64,000 nt of DNA from Cristatella mucedo (GCA_009760855.2 WPIO01000001.1:22800001-22864000); one strand, 5' to 3'; shown: positions 1 through 34,553, numbered from the stretch's first letter. Numbers and translations are program-made. Notes: generated from the sequence alone by a model not told the origin.

Positions 1-779
1 CCACCCACTCAATCCATAGGTAGTCAGACTTCATGTGCATAGCTACCTTCTCAGGAATGCTGACACACAGAATCTCTCAGTAGTTCTACTGGATTTTTCG
101 GTGGTGGTTGAAGCCACTGACCACCAAGACCTTCTTGAACATCCCTATTGTCCCACCTAGGAATCACTTGCACAGCACTTCAGTGGTTTATTGTATCTTA
201 CTGAACGACTTCAAAGTATAAATGTCAACACCCTAGGTCATCTGGTGAGCCTGTAAAATATGTGCAACCCCAGATCTATTCTAAACACTTTGTTTTCTTC
301 AATCAATCAATCTCTCTCTCTGATGCTTATATAATTAATAAAGCAATTTTAGCTTCCACTTTATGTAATACCACTTAACTCTACCTATACTTTGATCCCT
401 GCCTTGCTTTCTAGCATAGCAAACTCTCAGCTTTCTCACAGCTTGCATTGCCGAATTCCCAATATGATGACAGCTAACTCCCTGAACCAGAATAAAAATA
501 AGAGACCAACTTAATAATTACAAGCAAACATACCTAAAACCAAAACCAAGTTAACAAAAAACTAGAAAGCTTCACTCTCAAATGGGCTCTGCAAGCATGT
601 ATCAAGTAGCAAAAACACAAAATTTAGGCACCCAAATAAAAAAAAATCCATTCACATGATGACCACGTCAGCTCTACAGTCACCTCTCTCTACTTTCAGT
701 ACACAGACATGGCAAAAAGTCGGCCGGCCTTAGATTACGGTATCATAGCCAAATTAATCTATGCATTGTACTAAACCAT
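1..779. other. Unassigned DNA at window start
   Basis: AT-rich sequence with no open frame, exon-like block or RNA gene that I can recognise. Only short simple runs (a brief TC run near 310) are visible. Confidence 0.5.
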
Positions 780-1190
780 CTAGGCTTCAGCTACTGTACT
801 CTCTCCTTGTGGGTCTTCCTGCCTATGCAAGAAGATGCACACAGATTAGTACAACTCGGCAGCTAGGCTTGTCTGTCATGAATGTCGAAATTGTCACATA
901 TCCTTCCCTCTGACCAGCACTTGTTTCCCATAAGGCTACTTAGGCTTTGAGTGTGCTACAGAAAATTCTTCAGTCTAAGATCTACTTAGACCTTGCTGCC
1001 TTTGCAGAGTTACAGAAGGAGAGGCACTTCATTACAAGGTTTGGTTACTTACTTTTCGGTCCCTCTCATGTAATAACTTCAGCTTCCTTATCTGAACTAC
1101 TTACTTTTCGTCTGACCCTAGCAACAACCGGTCCTCTGACACGGGTCGCTTAGCTGTGCATCTAACCAACTTCGAATCCTTTGAATAACC
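780..1190 (+). mobile_element. LINE-B C-terminal fragment, split by a LINE-A insertion
   Basis: Positions 780-905 match the coding 3' part of the LINE-B copy at 33.6-37.0 kb (the CAGCTAGGCTTGTCTGTC block). Positions about 1037-1190 match the directly following part of the same element. The match is interrupted only by the LINE-A 3' end at 930-1036. The copy is old: many substitutions and no open frame. It lies upstream of the STYX promoter in the sense orientation. Confidence 0.65.
930..1036 (+). mobile_element. LINE-A 3' end nested in LINE-B
   Basis: Matches the last ~105 bp of LINE-A: the GGCTACTTAGGCT hairpin, GTGCTA, a GCAGAGTTACAGAAGGAGA block and a terminal CATTACA. LINE-B sequence flanks it on both sides and is collinear once this segment is removed, so it is a 5'-truncated insertion. 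It is diverged and non-coding. Confidence 0.6.
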
Positions 1191-2499
1191 TCCCCTACAT
1201 TAGCTCATTTTAAGCAAAACTAAAACTCAAATAGTCCTAACAGCATGTGACTTGTCCGTGTGAAATTGTCCTTTATGAGCTCGTGCATGCTGCAATCATA
1301 CACGTTATTCACGTTATTATCACTGATCAGCTGATGTTTCACTTCCAGACTATTTTAAGTGATTAGAAGTAGATTAATCTTTCTCTCTTTCTCTCTAAGT
1401 GTGCTATAAGAATGCTCATTTGCATTATGTGATGAAGTGAGTAAGCAATACCTACAGCTGTGGTTAAGCCTATTTCAGCCGAGGATACACCCGAGAGAGA
1501 TCAACTTTTTTGTGCTACCAAACGAACCTAACTGTGGGCTTAGCAAAGCAGTATCAACATAGCTTAGCGAGGCATTATGTCGACTTTGGTCATCATATCT
1601 TCTGTATCTTTATTTCCACTATCACTACTCTTCTTTGCTCATGGGCAGCAGCCACTCTGTTTCACAAGGAGCACTCGGCCAATTTGGAAATCATTAGTCG
1701 GTCTTCAAGTTATTTTTAAGTATCCCTTACCGCCTACATTCTCACCATTGGTGGACTATCTACACTGATATTATATGCATAAGCGCTTCGCTTCAGCTGC
1801 GAAGGCTATGTGCCGAAGCCTGCCCACGGAGGGCAACCGTGGGCAGATGAAAGGTGCATGTGAGCAATGCAACAATGATGGGCTGACGAAGCCTTACAAG
1901 TAATCTTAAATGCTTTTTCCGACTAACTATTCATTCGTATGTTTATCCGTGCTGCTCTTCAAAGTGAATGCAATAAAAACTGTATGATCCCCCCCCCCAC
2001 TTGCGGCCCGTGGCACTTCGATAGATTAAGGATGTCAGCAGGCCAGCTCTATTTGTAAACAAGCAGGGACATTGTGAGTGAGTGCCAGGTTGCAGTCCTC
2101 CTCGTGACAGGGCAAGCCAGCATAATAAGATTGCTTGAAGTGAGCAACGGTGAAGGTTACGTGAAGGTTCTGCCCTTAACGAATTCATGGCTATCTCCTC
2201 ACCGTACACGGGCAACTGGGCGTCAGTGTAACTGGCATGCCACGAAGAATGACATTCCGAAATGCAGGAAGACGACAATAGAAGCGAGGAGCTCTCGGTC
2301 TATACCCGTCATTTTTTATGAGCGCTGAGATATTCGAAAAATATTTTTGCTGGTCCAACCCATTATATTTAGAAAAACTTTCAGCCGCACTACACGAGGA
2401 AAAGCCTGAGATGTTTCGTATTCCCACCAAGAGCGTCCCGTGAACAGAATTCTCCGTCACCAAATACAAAAACAACCTAGGTGGCAACGATTGAAGAGC
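1191..2499. other. Unassigned DNA upstream of the STYX promoter
   Basis: No exon or element recognised apart from the hairpin pair at 1786-1846. A short C run lies at about 1989-1997. The small open frames on both strands near 1.9-2.5 kb lack any recognisable motif. Confidence 0.45.
1786..1846. repeat. Two adjacent short hairpins
   Basis: CTTCGC (1786-1791) pairs with GCGAAG (1799-1804). CTGCCCACGG (1820-1829) pairs perfectly with CCGTGGGCAG (1837-1846) across a 7-nt loop. Function unknown; could be the edge of an unrecognised element. Confidence 0.6.
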
Positions 2500-3386
2500 G
2501 CTTAAATTTAAATGGTTGGCTGTCGCAATTCAAGACTACGCCGTCGCGCAGCCAACCATCGATAGCGTTTGCATGGTCGCCCAACAAGTAGAACTGTGAC
2601 GAGACCCTTCCGGTATGCTAGCCAACGAAGCGTTCTCTGGCGGAGCCCGCGCGCGGAACTGGGATATTTAAGCCGGCCTTCGTCGCTAATCCATTCCCTA
2701 CGATACTATTAAGAGTGGCTTGCGCACCCGCAGTCCAGATCGAACTACAGCGGTAGCAGCTATCGCGCCCCTCTCTTCCACAGACGGCGACGACGAGCTA
2801 TCTGCCTCGGCGGGGCGGCAGTCATCTGCGTGCAACGACGGCCTTCACTATTCAGCGGCAGACCAGCTACGGCAGCAAGCACCAATGTTAGTCCAGCGAG
2901 ACCGCGGAGCTCAGCAGAAGGCGACAACCCAGCAAATATCCAAGCGCCCAGCCCGCCGAGTCGGGTGGCACGCAAACGCAAGCGCCTTCGTGCCGGGAAA
3001 ACGAAAAAATAAAAAGCACCAATTTAAGGAGGGAAAATTCAAAAATTCTCTCTGCGTCAGCCGAGCGCTCTTTTGTTCTGTGTGGAAGGGGTGCGTACAT
3101 ACCAGCGGCGCCAGTAGTCGGTACGCACTAAGCAGCGAAACTCGGACAGGTCAACCCCACGATTGACAACCTTCACCTTCAGCCGGCTCCCTGCGATTGG
3201 TCAGCTTTGGCATGCCGAGCACATTTCGGCTGAGTGAAAATGTGAAGGTCTCTCGCTGATCAACTCTTGAGAAAAAATAAGGACTCCCGGACGTTGACTG
3301 CATTACCGTAGCCCCATTCTGGTTACGAGAACCACTTTACCGACGCCAGTGCTAGACTTCCGTGTCGCAAATCGGTTGATGCGGCA
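2500..3386 (+). promoter_or_regulatory. GC/CpG-rich promoter region, putative STYX promoter and 5' UTR
   Basis: This stretch is clearly richer in G+C and CpG than its surroundings (for example around 2640-2980) and ends where the putative first exon of STYX begins. A TATTTAAG-like element is at about 2665-2672. A 148-codon open frame lies inside (2720-3166), but its composition is explained by the GC-rich island and no domain is visible. The assignment is positional inference. Confidence 0.5.
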
Positions 3387-25699
<22,313 letters not shown>

Positions 25700-25808
25700 C
25701 AGCGCTGCGATCGGCACACTGCAGCTCAGATTATTGGAATTGACTGTCACAGTCATACAATGTTGGACTTTGTCATTGAATATGTGTATATACTGAATAT
25801 ATTTAAAT

Positions 25809-25814
25809 AATAAA
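25809..25814 (+). terminator. Poly(A) signal of STYX
   Basis: AATAAA about 110 bp after the stop codon at 25697-25699, at the end of a short AT-rich 3' UTR. Confidence 0.75.
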
Positions 25815-25835
25815 ATGCTTCCACATAACGTGACC

Positions 25836-26577
25836 TACTCATCTGAACAAAGTGTTTTTTACATCTCCACTACTGTGAATAGCATTATATATATATATAT
25901 ATATTTGCGACCAGGCATAGTAATTTTTTCATCGTAAGTGCACACAAAGCCAAATAGTAACGGTTAATATTATGAAATCAGTTTAAGTGTTTTGCTAAGT
26001 AACTCCAATTAAGTCACAAAATAACTCCAATTAAGTCACAAAAGTCCATTGATTTGTTATTCTTAACACTTTTGTGTAGAGCACCCTTAGCCGTAGGAGC
26101 TTTATACTCATGGGCATTCTTCAGTCTTCTGCATAGGCCTGAACAAAAATTTTCTTTAAGGATGTTTAATCTTGACCTTGCCATGGCCAGCTAGTCCAAG
26201 GGTGGGTGATGGACCACACTGGTCGTGCGCCTTTTCTTGGTTAGCTTAAGACCTTCTGACTTCTTTTGGGTTATCTTAAGTGCTTAAGGCGGTTAGCCAT
26301 CCCCCTTGTCACAATTTAAGGGTGCTTTATCTTGCTGAAAAGGAGCAATACACAGCTTGAAAAAAGAAAACATGTTCATTTGTATCAGAAAATAAGGCTT
26401 GCTAAAGCATTCCTAAATCAGAAAAGATAAATAATGTTGCAGAGCAATATTAAAATTACATAATTTGCATAAAAACAACAAGATAATGTGTTGCATACTT
26501 ATGTCGCTATGTAAGAAGCATAACTAAATAATTGCTTATTATATATATGTATACCGATTTTCACGGGCATAAGAAAA

Positions 26578-26617
<40 letters not shown>

Positions 26618-27450
26618 CATTAGCTTATGACCGTGAAAAATCTCGCAGCATTTTCGCGTTGCAATACATTGTGGGCCTGAGCATCTGCTGACTTTGTGGT
26701 AAGCCGAGCCTAGCTGGTGAGCCAGGCCTTCTGTCGGGCAAGCACTCCAGTAGCATGACCTAGGTCATTGAGTGCTCGAATCTTGCATTCAGTTTCTTTC
26801 CTATTGTGACCTTGTCATAGGTGAAACATTTGCTAAGCTATGACAACAGGAAGCTCAAGGCTCTTCCTGTTGTAGAGTTCGTTGTATCTGCTGTTTCTGT
26901 CGAGTTTCGGCAGTGCCGCCATGAGTGCCTTCAATTGTTGCTTATTTTCTCGTCGTCTGCCATCGGTACGCTCCTATTCTGCTCAGCTTTGCTCTGCTCC
27001 TTTTTTTGTTCCCAATCCATCGCATTGAAAACTTGCCGGTCCAGTATGGCCTGCGTAAAATTACAGGTTGTATGCGGAAAATAGCTTTCGCTCATAAAAA
27101 AGTACAGAAAAATTCAACTGTGCTGTGGAATGCAGGCTAGCGAGCCCTCAGGTGAGCCCCCAGCTGATTGTTCAGCTTCGAGTTCTTATTAGACATCGTC
27201 GGGTAGTGTACCTGTATTGAGTTGCATTTACGGGACATACTGACATGCTGACCATCTTTAAATTTATATTTATTATGTAGTATCCACCCGTGAAGAGTGA
27301 TGTGCAGATTCTGTTTATGCATGACCATTGGTCAACAAAGGCAGATGCAGCACGATTTCCGGTCGATCATGCTTACTATAGCAGTTTTTTCAATGCGCCA
27401 ACTCAGCTGATCCAAGCCATTCGGCACTTCGGGCGACAGCATGTATGGTA
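25836..27450. other. Intergenic DNA downstream of STYX
   Basis: AT-rich. Contains (TA)n at about 25887-25904, a directly repeated TAACTCCAATTAAGTCACAAAA near 26000-26041, and the TA-centred inverted repeat at 26556-26642. No gene recognised. Confidence 0.5.
26556..26642. repeat. Inverted repeat around a (TA)n core
   Basis: GATTTTCACGGGCATAAG (26556-26573) faces CTTATGACCGTGAAAAATC (26624-26642): 17 matching positions with one mismatch and one 1-nt bulge, separated by ~50 bp of mostly TA. It could be a hairpin MITE remnant. Confidence 0.8.
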
Positions 27451-27545
27451 ATGCAATTTAGTGTATCTCCGTCTTTAACTCCACAAAGACTATATGAGGA
27501 GTTTTGTATTGCACACTCAAATCCCGAGTGCATTTCTATACGAAT
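27451..27545 (-). mobile_element. LINE-A 3' end fragment
   Basis: Antisense GTGTATCTCCGTCTTTAACT, CCACAAAGACTATATGAGGA and GTTTTGTATTGCACACTCAA match the LINE-A 3' UTR. Very short and 5'-truncated. Confidence 0.7.
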
Positions 27546-28979
27546 AGTCGTAGTGCAGAGATCACAACCTGCTGGAATATCATGGCCACTCTTGAAAAAC
27601 TTTTAATTTCAAAGAGCTGTTAAGTTAAAGCATTTTAATATTACATTTTAACTATAAGAGTGCACATTGCAGGTAGACATGCAAATTTGAAAATGATTTA
27701 CCCTTTTTTGACCTTCATTAACTGCTGTATCGTCAGTGTAGTACTATAAATATAATATGACTCGGTGTAAAAGAGACATGGGTGACCGTAATGGACGGAC
27801 TAACTAACAAATATAGCCCATTGGGAGGGTGATATATTCTAAAGTGAGTTTTGCAAAGCAAATCTCGTGGATGTCTTAAAACGCTTAGTTGGACGTGGCT
27901 TTGGTGGTGGGAAACCCACCCCTCTAAGACTTTTCTCATTAACCTGTCTGACAGTAGCAGATCACGTTGTAAAGAAATATTAATCGCGTACTATCTATGC
28001 AATACGAGATGAGTGAACTATAGCTATCGTGTACATTTCCTTCGGGGCTTGTGACCAAATCAGCCCTCAATCCTACAGCAGACGACCTCGGGGTCGCTAT
28101 GTATTTTGCAATTACATCCATGGCTTTCACTTGGCTTGAATCAGGTTGCATAAATCGCCTAATTAATTTTCCCGACCTGTTAAATACAGCTGCATTCTTT
28201 GAAGGAGTAGGCTATTCACGCGGCTGTATTCCTCGAATAAAGGAATAATTGTAGTCTCTGTTTAGGACTCACATTCGGCAATGTCGTTAATAGCTTGATC
28301 TAATTCTTAACCAGAGGAGCAGGTAAAATCGAGATTATAAAACCTATAATTTTGGTCTGCATCAAAGAAGTTATCTCAGAGCGTCCTTTTAAGAATTCTA
28401 GCGCAGTTACTACGGTGGCACGCAAGCGTTTATTTGGAGTGCCTGTACCAGGATGAGGACCAACAAACGAAAAACCAACAATTCTTCAAGTGCCATTTGC
28501 AAAATATCGTCGACACTTTATTCTAATCTAAGTTTTAAATTTTCGGCCAAATCTTGTCATTACTCCTATTTCCAGGTGCTCTCTTCAGAAGAGATAAATT
28601 TATTGGTCCTGTGGGATCTTTACAAGCTATATAGCATAACGGTGTGCAAATTGAAAAAATTGTGGTTATGTGCAATTTGTAAAACCCTATTCGTTTGCTA
28701 CGGCAAGTGTCCTATTGGAGTTTTCCAAAGAGTTTCAGTGAGAATAAAAGTATTTATTGCACTTAAACGTGTTTTTTTCGAGTTCACCCGGAATTCTGGC
28801 ACTTAAACGTATGAAGAACTTTACATGCCAGTGTAATACTGCATTTGATACTGCAGCGCGTAAACTCACAAACCTTCATCCCCAGTGCGACTCAGACATG
28901 AGATACCCTTCTCCACCCCGTCGGCAAGACATCAGCCAACGTCAAGAGAAAGCAATGCGTCGGACAGCGAGAAAGATAT
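27546..28979. other. Unassigned intergenic DNA
   Basis: No recognised gene. Several medium open frames (for example 28453-28806) lack motifs. The last part may belong to the decayed element that follows. Confidence 0.35.
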
Positions 28980-29720
28980 TCTAGATCCACTTTCAAAGAT
29001 GCGGCTGTGGAGAGAAAGCGGGACTTCCTGAACCAGAAAGACATTAACGATCCGATCAGAGACATTGGTTTTACTAATTCTAATTCTGAGCTTCTGACAT
29101 CTAGGCTAAACGAGTAGAGCGTTTTCAGAGAAAGTAACATAACGGATACCGTAATTAACTATTCCAACTTTTTCAGTTGGCAAAATGGACTGTGTTTCTG
29201 TGACGATGTGGCCGGTCTATTCGAGGCAATAGGAATTGCATGCAAACCGAGTTAACGGGGCATAGACATAGAAGGTTCATCCAGGGGAACAAGTTCCCGT
29301 CTCTCCCTATGGCTCACTCTTTGCGACCCATAAAGGACGTCGTCAGTGGCAGCATGCTTCTGGGTGCTTTGAAACTTGGCGACTACGGCTGGGAAGTCAT
29401 TAGAGACTTCAAAATGGTAACATTCACGATGGGCCACTAAGAAAGTTTAATGATGTTTTTTTTGCATTTTGGACAGCCGGAACACTAAGCACTACGATAA
29501 AAAAAAAGAGACGGGCCACAGCTACGGAGCTCTCTGCAGGTAAGAACAACATCAAGTGGGGGCCACTGGTAGACCCTCGGAAGGTGCCGATGCCACCGCT
29601 GCACATTGAGTTGGGCCTCGTCAGGCAATCTGTCGTGGCTCTAGACAGTGACCCTGCAGCTTTCAAGTACCTCCAAGATGCCTTTCCAAAGCTTTCGGAG
29701 GCAAAAGTTCAAAGCTGATC
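28980..29720 (+). pseudogene. Decayed transposon-like protein gene of an uncharacterised invertebrate family
   Basis: Read across frames, the translation shows FLNQKDINDPIRDIGF...SELLTSRLNE, VFRESN, CFCDDVAGLFEAIGI, then NKFPSLPMAHSLRPIKDVVS, LLGALKLGDYGWEVIRDFKM and finally GPLVDPRKVPMPPLHIELGL...AFKYLQDAFPKLSEAKV. From memory this order matches a large multicopy family of uncharacterised, probably transposon-linked proteins in insects, cnidarians and other invertebrates (motifs SELLxSRLxxW, CNDVxxLxxxxG, PPLHIKLGLMK, FPxxSxAK). It is broken: a TAG replaces the expected Trp codon near 29115, about half a dozen residues are lost near 29255, and several frame changes follow. The usual Cys-rich CxLCxWDSR segment is not seen. 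Family name unknown; no active function. Confidence 0.65.
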
Positions 29721-30630
29721 TCTTCGTCGGATCTTAAGATAAAGAAGTTCGCACACTGCGACGGATTGATCAAGAAGTTGAACAGGACAGCAAAAAAAGC
29801 TGCAGACAATGTCGTTGCCTGTGATTCAGTGCTTTCTGTGCCTTCGTAAGGCTGAAAGCTTAATGAAGCTGGTTCAAGCTCCCAAACAGAACTATGCCAA
29901 AGTTGAATCGACAATGTCCTAGTAAGTTCATAGCCTTGTTTTTCACCTTGAAAAATTCAAGGAGAATATGGGAGCTTAATCATAGGAGCAATTCGAACAT
30001 CATAAAAATACATTATATAGCGCCCTCAGAGAAAGCTCTCACTAGGGTATGGTGTAATGTTGAATGCAAACTGCGTACACGCGCCGGCGGACGAATACCT
30101 TCGCGGGCTTCAACAAAATGTGAAAACATTTTTACATTTGGGACGGATGCTCGCAGTGGACCTGCACACGACCACTCTGCCCAGCGTCTCTGTCCCAACT
30201 GCCTGCCGGTTGCAAATGCCTTCCCGTTCGCTCGCCTCCTTTTAAAAAAGGCGAGCCATTTTCCAGAAGAGGCCGGCCCATCAATGGGGCACTATATTTG
30301 TGGAAGTTCTTTAAGAAAGCAATTTGCAGTGGAGTCAAAAATCTAGAATATCTGTTTATTGCTAAACCCATTTGATTGGGAATTTATATCCTCCACCTTC
30401 CGGGTGAATACCTCTTAATTTCGACCATTTGATGTTCTTTCCAGCTAAATGTGAAGCGCAAGACGAGAACTTTTCCAGCAGAAATTTCATCGGAAATTAC
30501 CTAGTTTCAAGTTAATAACTACTCTGATCACAAAAGCAATGCTTGCTGAGAACAGTGGCATCTTTCTATACTTCTGAGGCATTATCAATTAGGAAATAAT
30601 ACTTACTAACCGGTGATAAAAGTTGTGTTA
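29721..30630. other. Unassigned intergenic DNA
   Basis: May include the 3' remainder of the decayed gene (up to about 29900) and a partial LINE-B-type tail (TATATAGCGCCCTCAGAGAA near 30013-30032). Nothing else recognised. Confidence 0.35.
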
Positions 30631-30810
30631 AATAAATAAATCCTAGCTGATTAAACAGCCTCTTTTTGTATAGCGACAGAAGAGCCTTTAAGGCTATCAC
30701 CACCGCTTGCAGTGGCGATGAAGGATCGCCCACCGCAGGAATCGAACCCACGACCTCGGGACCGAGGTCGTGAAAGCAACCGCCTTACCTAGTGTGCCAT
30801 GACGGCTCAC
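30631..30810 (-). mobile_element. SINE1 copy 2
   Basis: Antisense copy of the SINE at 22228-22400. B box GGTTCGATTCC (plus-strand 30738-30748), A-box region TGGCACACTAGGTAAGGCGG, body GCTATACAAAAAGAGGCTG. Ends in ATTTATTTATTT-like sequence. Confidence 0.88.
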
Positions 30811-32519
30811 GTGTTACGTAGCTTTGTCAAGCTCAGTGAAAAAAAGAAGCAAGTATCATTTACTATACAGAAATTATGCTTGCTCGAGAAGAAGCAGAAG
30901 ATTGCCAAATTGCATAGCCCGCATGGATTTTCAATAACCAATCCCGCAGCACCATTTCACTTAACAGAGACCTAGGTGCGCTGCTTCCTCATTTTGAAAG
31001 GTACGTGTCGTCAGTCATTGTGCAGCAGGTCTTCCTCAAAAAAGAAGCCTTATGAAAAGTTTTTACCAGCTTGAAAGCCCTCACTTGATTTGCCAAAGGA
31101 AATAAAACCAGCCCTCCTGTCAATCCTTCGAGGTTTTAGTAAAGCTTTTTTCTGCATTTGCACTGGCATTAAAGTGACCACATTTAAAATATATTACATC
31201 AACCCCTATAACAAGCCAGGATTTTTAGTAAGTTAATAGTTCAGCGTCAGGCACTGGCAATGACGGCATGCATAATTTATGCCCTTAGTGAAAGTTATAT
31301 TGCTTCTACGGCATTACAGAAAAGATGAATACTGAGTCAAATTAAGAGAGATAATTTGCATATGTAGCTGCAACATAAACCATATATATATATATATATA
31401 TATACATATACATAATTCGTTTGTATAGCGCCTCATAAGATAGCTTAATCATTATTCAGGCGCTTCAAATGTGCCACGGAGCTCGAGCCCACGACCTCAG
31501 CTATCAAATACATTCAAATTGACCTTGATCGGAATGAGGCTTAAGTCAAGCTTGATCAGGAACTGGTCCTAACCGTTTGAAAATACTATCCTATGATGTA
31601 GTTCTTTGGTGCTCCAGACACGAGAGAACGTCGACGTTATGCTATCTGATGCTCTCCAATTGTTTCCAGTCTTTTGAGTACCTCAGGCACTCGACAACTG
31701 ACAAGAGACTGCAGGCATTTTGCTACGATACAATTCATTGCTACCACTCTATCTAAGATTGGGAGTGCTTCGGCAGGTGCATTGCCAGCTGCATGGAGTG
31801 CTCGATCGTTGGTGCGAAAGGCAAACTCATGAGGCTATCCTTGTTGAAATTAAATGTGCCTTGCTTAGCCTGCCTTTGGTAAGCGATGGCCATGCGTAAA
31901 TAGAACCTGCCCATAATTCGTCATGGGGGCATACTGTATACCGTAGATAATATAAATTTAAAGATGCTCAATTTCTGAACCTACTATCTATACGTTAGAT
32001 AAAGGCAAGCTGATTCCCTCCCCAGCGCCAACAAATGAATTTCTCAAGTTGAGATATCTGTTCGTTTCATACGAAAATTATGAAATAAAATTGTGAGATG
32101 CGTTTTAATTCTTCTCCCATACAGATTTTACTCCATTAACTAAGATCTTTGCTTCGCATGCTGTGAAGTGGGCTCACTAGCTAAGTCAGCAGACACTCCG
32201 ACCCACCGTCCAAAGCTAAGTTGGACCTTTCACTGATTTTTTACCATTGCAGAAGAAGGTTTAAAATAATTAAAATATAATTTTAATTTTTTAGTGGTGA
32301 ATAATTTCCATGTGAAGTATTTCAAGCAGTGAAGTATTCAAATGTAAACATTGGATCTGGGTCAGTTTCTCCCGCCCAAGGTTGTGCTTGCACGAGTAGT
32401 AAGTTGATCAAGTGATCGATAACGACTTTAGCAGCAGTAGATCGGGTAAAGAAACTGCGATAGACTTCTCATTCTGCAGCCGGTTCAATTTTTACTACTC
32501 GCACATGTCTTGAATCATG
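30811..32519. other. Unassigned intergenic DNA
   Basis: AT-rich with (TA)n at about 31383-31405. Apart from SINE2 at 31411-31512 I recognise nothing. Confidence 0.4.
31411..31512 (-). mobile_element. SINE2 copy 2 (head truncated)
   Basis: Antisense: LINE-like tail TTTGTATAGCGCCTCATAAG with ATAGCTTAATCATTATTCAG, then the B-box part GGAGCTCGAGCCCACGACCT shared with 8456-8596. The A-box end of the head is not recognisable. Confidence 0.65.
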
Positions 32520-32815
32520 TCAATATGCTGGTGCTTCTTGATTCCCTTGCTCTGGCCTACCTACCAGAAGTACTTACTAATCTGGCTTCGCCTCGCACCA
32601 CCCGCTCGTCTGACTCAAGTCGTTTATCTGTGCCTGTTAATCCTTTGGAGACAGTGCTTTCAGTTCGTATGTGTCAAAATTCTGGAACTCACTGACGCCA
32701 CGCATCCTTTCACTCAACGATATTTAAAAAAAAGGCTAAAAACCCACATACTCCTCACGGCATTTGCACTATCCATGAGAATCGTCCGTTGTGTGCTTAT
32801 GCACGCTAAAGTGCT
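32520..32815 (+). mobile_element. LINE-B-like C-terminal fragment
   Basis: Diverged match to the end of LINE-B ORF2: CTGGCCTACCTACCAGAAGT, CGCACCACCCGCTCGTCTGA, CTTTGGAGACAGTGCTTTCA and TTCTGGAACTCACTGACGCC. The last corresponds to the AWNSLPT region. No 3' tail is visible. Confidence 0.6.
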
Positions 32816-33630
32816 ATAAAATCAAGAAGAAATGGACCTGATTGCTTTACAGCACGTGTAAAGGTGCTAAAAATAGATTCAGTTCTCTTCGGTTGCTATA
32901 CAAATGTTTAATTATTATTAATTTTAATTATAGAGGCATAAACTGATCTGCTACTAATAATCGCATTAGCAAATAAAGGCAGAGTGTGTGCAGAAGTTGG
33001 ACAATGGTGGAAGCAATGGAAGGTGTTGCGCATAAAGTCACCACGCAAGCGATGCTAGTGTCTCTCGATGCCTTCGGGCGTTATCCCAACGGGCCAACAG
33101 AGTCAGTACGCATGATCAGACAAAGAACATTTCACGTGCGGGCAAAAACTGCAAGGTCAGCTACGCCTGCCGGTAATTCTTCATTCACTCATTTATAATG
33201 AGGGCACTCTCAAGCGAACTTAAAGAGATGCAGCGATACTTATTGTGATAGTGAGCAACATCAATATTCCATGTCACTTAGGGAATTTAGCAGGACTCAG
33301 ATGTCTTATGTTTTGGGGCCTGCTAAACCCCGAATGGCGAGACTGCTTTTTCAGCACGAAAAGTGGCAGCAAACATTACAAGCCAAAGATACGTGGTCAA
33401 TAGCATTTTTTGAAGCACTATACAGCTGAGAGAATAATCATAGAAAAAGTAGCCATGGAAGGTTGGACAAGCGCGGATGAGAGTTTCACGTTCGACGTCA
33501 ACATATGTCCGCAGCAGCTTTAAAGTGGCTAAATGAGAAAGCTACACTGGCGTAGCGAAAGAACAAGGCGGCGGCATGAGGAGGCCGATGATGCTGGATC
33601 TGTCCGCCTTCACGGCCTGGGATGTAGTAA
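32816..33630. other. Unassigned intergenic DNA
   Basis: No element or gene recognised upstream of the LINE-B open frame. A LINE-B 5' UTR or ORF1 remnant could lie here but cannot be shown. Confidence 0.35.
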
Positions 33631-34490
33631 GTATGGGCGGCTAGTAACATACTTGTTAGTTATGGTCGTCAGCAGCTGCTATCGCTTCGTCATCGTATAT
33701 CAAATGCATTCCTAGATATTAATGTTGTTGCTAAGATTCATGAACTATGCATTAACAAAAGGAAAGCACCCCGTAGCCGCCGCGGTGGCCGGAACCGCCA
33801 GCTTAGACGCTGCTCGTTTGGTATTCCTAGCATTGTCTCGAACCGCTTAGCACGCTCCCCCGCATGCGTCACTGTAAATCTCTCAAACTTAGTGGTCATC
33901 AGGCCTGTTGTAACCCAATCGGCCAGACTTAACGCTTGCCTTTGGAATCCTCGCTCAATGTGCAATAAACCTCTAGTAATAAACGACCTTATTTCTGAAA
34001 ATGGTATCGACCTGCCCGCCCTAACTGAAACTTGGCTGAAATCGATAAACTGCCCGACAATTAAAGACGCTACTCCATCTGGTTTCACGTTCTTTCACAC
34101 CCCTAGATCAATCAAAACTGGAGGTGGAGTTGCTATGATCGTGCGCTCGAAATTCAACTTCAAGCCATTTGCGGTACCCTCGAAGCAGTCTTTTGAATCT
34201 ATTGTCCTGGTCTCACCCGAAAACAAGCTACCGATAGTGGCAGTAGTCTATCGCCCACCAGGTACCAAATCCTCCTTTATCTCAGATTTCTCCGATCTCA
34301 TTTCGATTCTGTGTGCAAGAAATCGATCCTTCCTCGTTATGGGTGATTTCAACGTTCACTTTGATAACTTATCTGACGCTTTCAGCACCGAATTTCGTAC
34401 ATTGACAGACTCATTATCTCTTGTGGCTCATGTGCATGGCCCTACCCACATCAAGGGTCACACACTCGACCAAATTTTCTCATATAACTG

Positions 34491-34553
34491 CACTTTGTCA
34501 TCACCAGTTATCACCAAATGCAGTTTGTCATCACCAGTTATCACCAAATCCTG
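34491..34553 (+). repeat. In-frame 30-bp duplication in LINE-B endonuclease
   Basis: TTGTCATCACCAGTTATCAC CAAATG/C is repeated twice, giving LSSPVITK twice just before the SDH motif. Length is a multiple of three, so the frame is kept. Confidence 0.85.

Noticed and set aside
2720-3166. 148-codon open frame in the GC-rich island
   Set aside because: It begins without ATG, has no domain or homolog that I recognise, and overlaps long frames on both strands. GC-rich composition explains it better.
26700-26800. tRNA-like segment (TAGCTGGTGAGCC ... GTGCTCGAATCTT)
   Set aside because: A box and B box match only weakly and no second copy was seen.
30230-30256. Hairpin GCTCGCC ... GGCGAGC as a terminator or TIR
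   Set aside because: Seven-base stem in gene-free DNA with no partner structure; likely chance.
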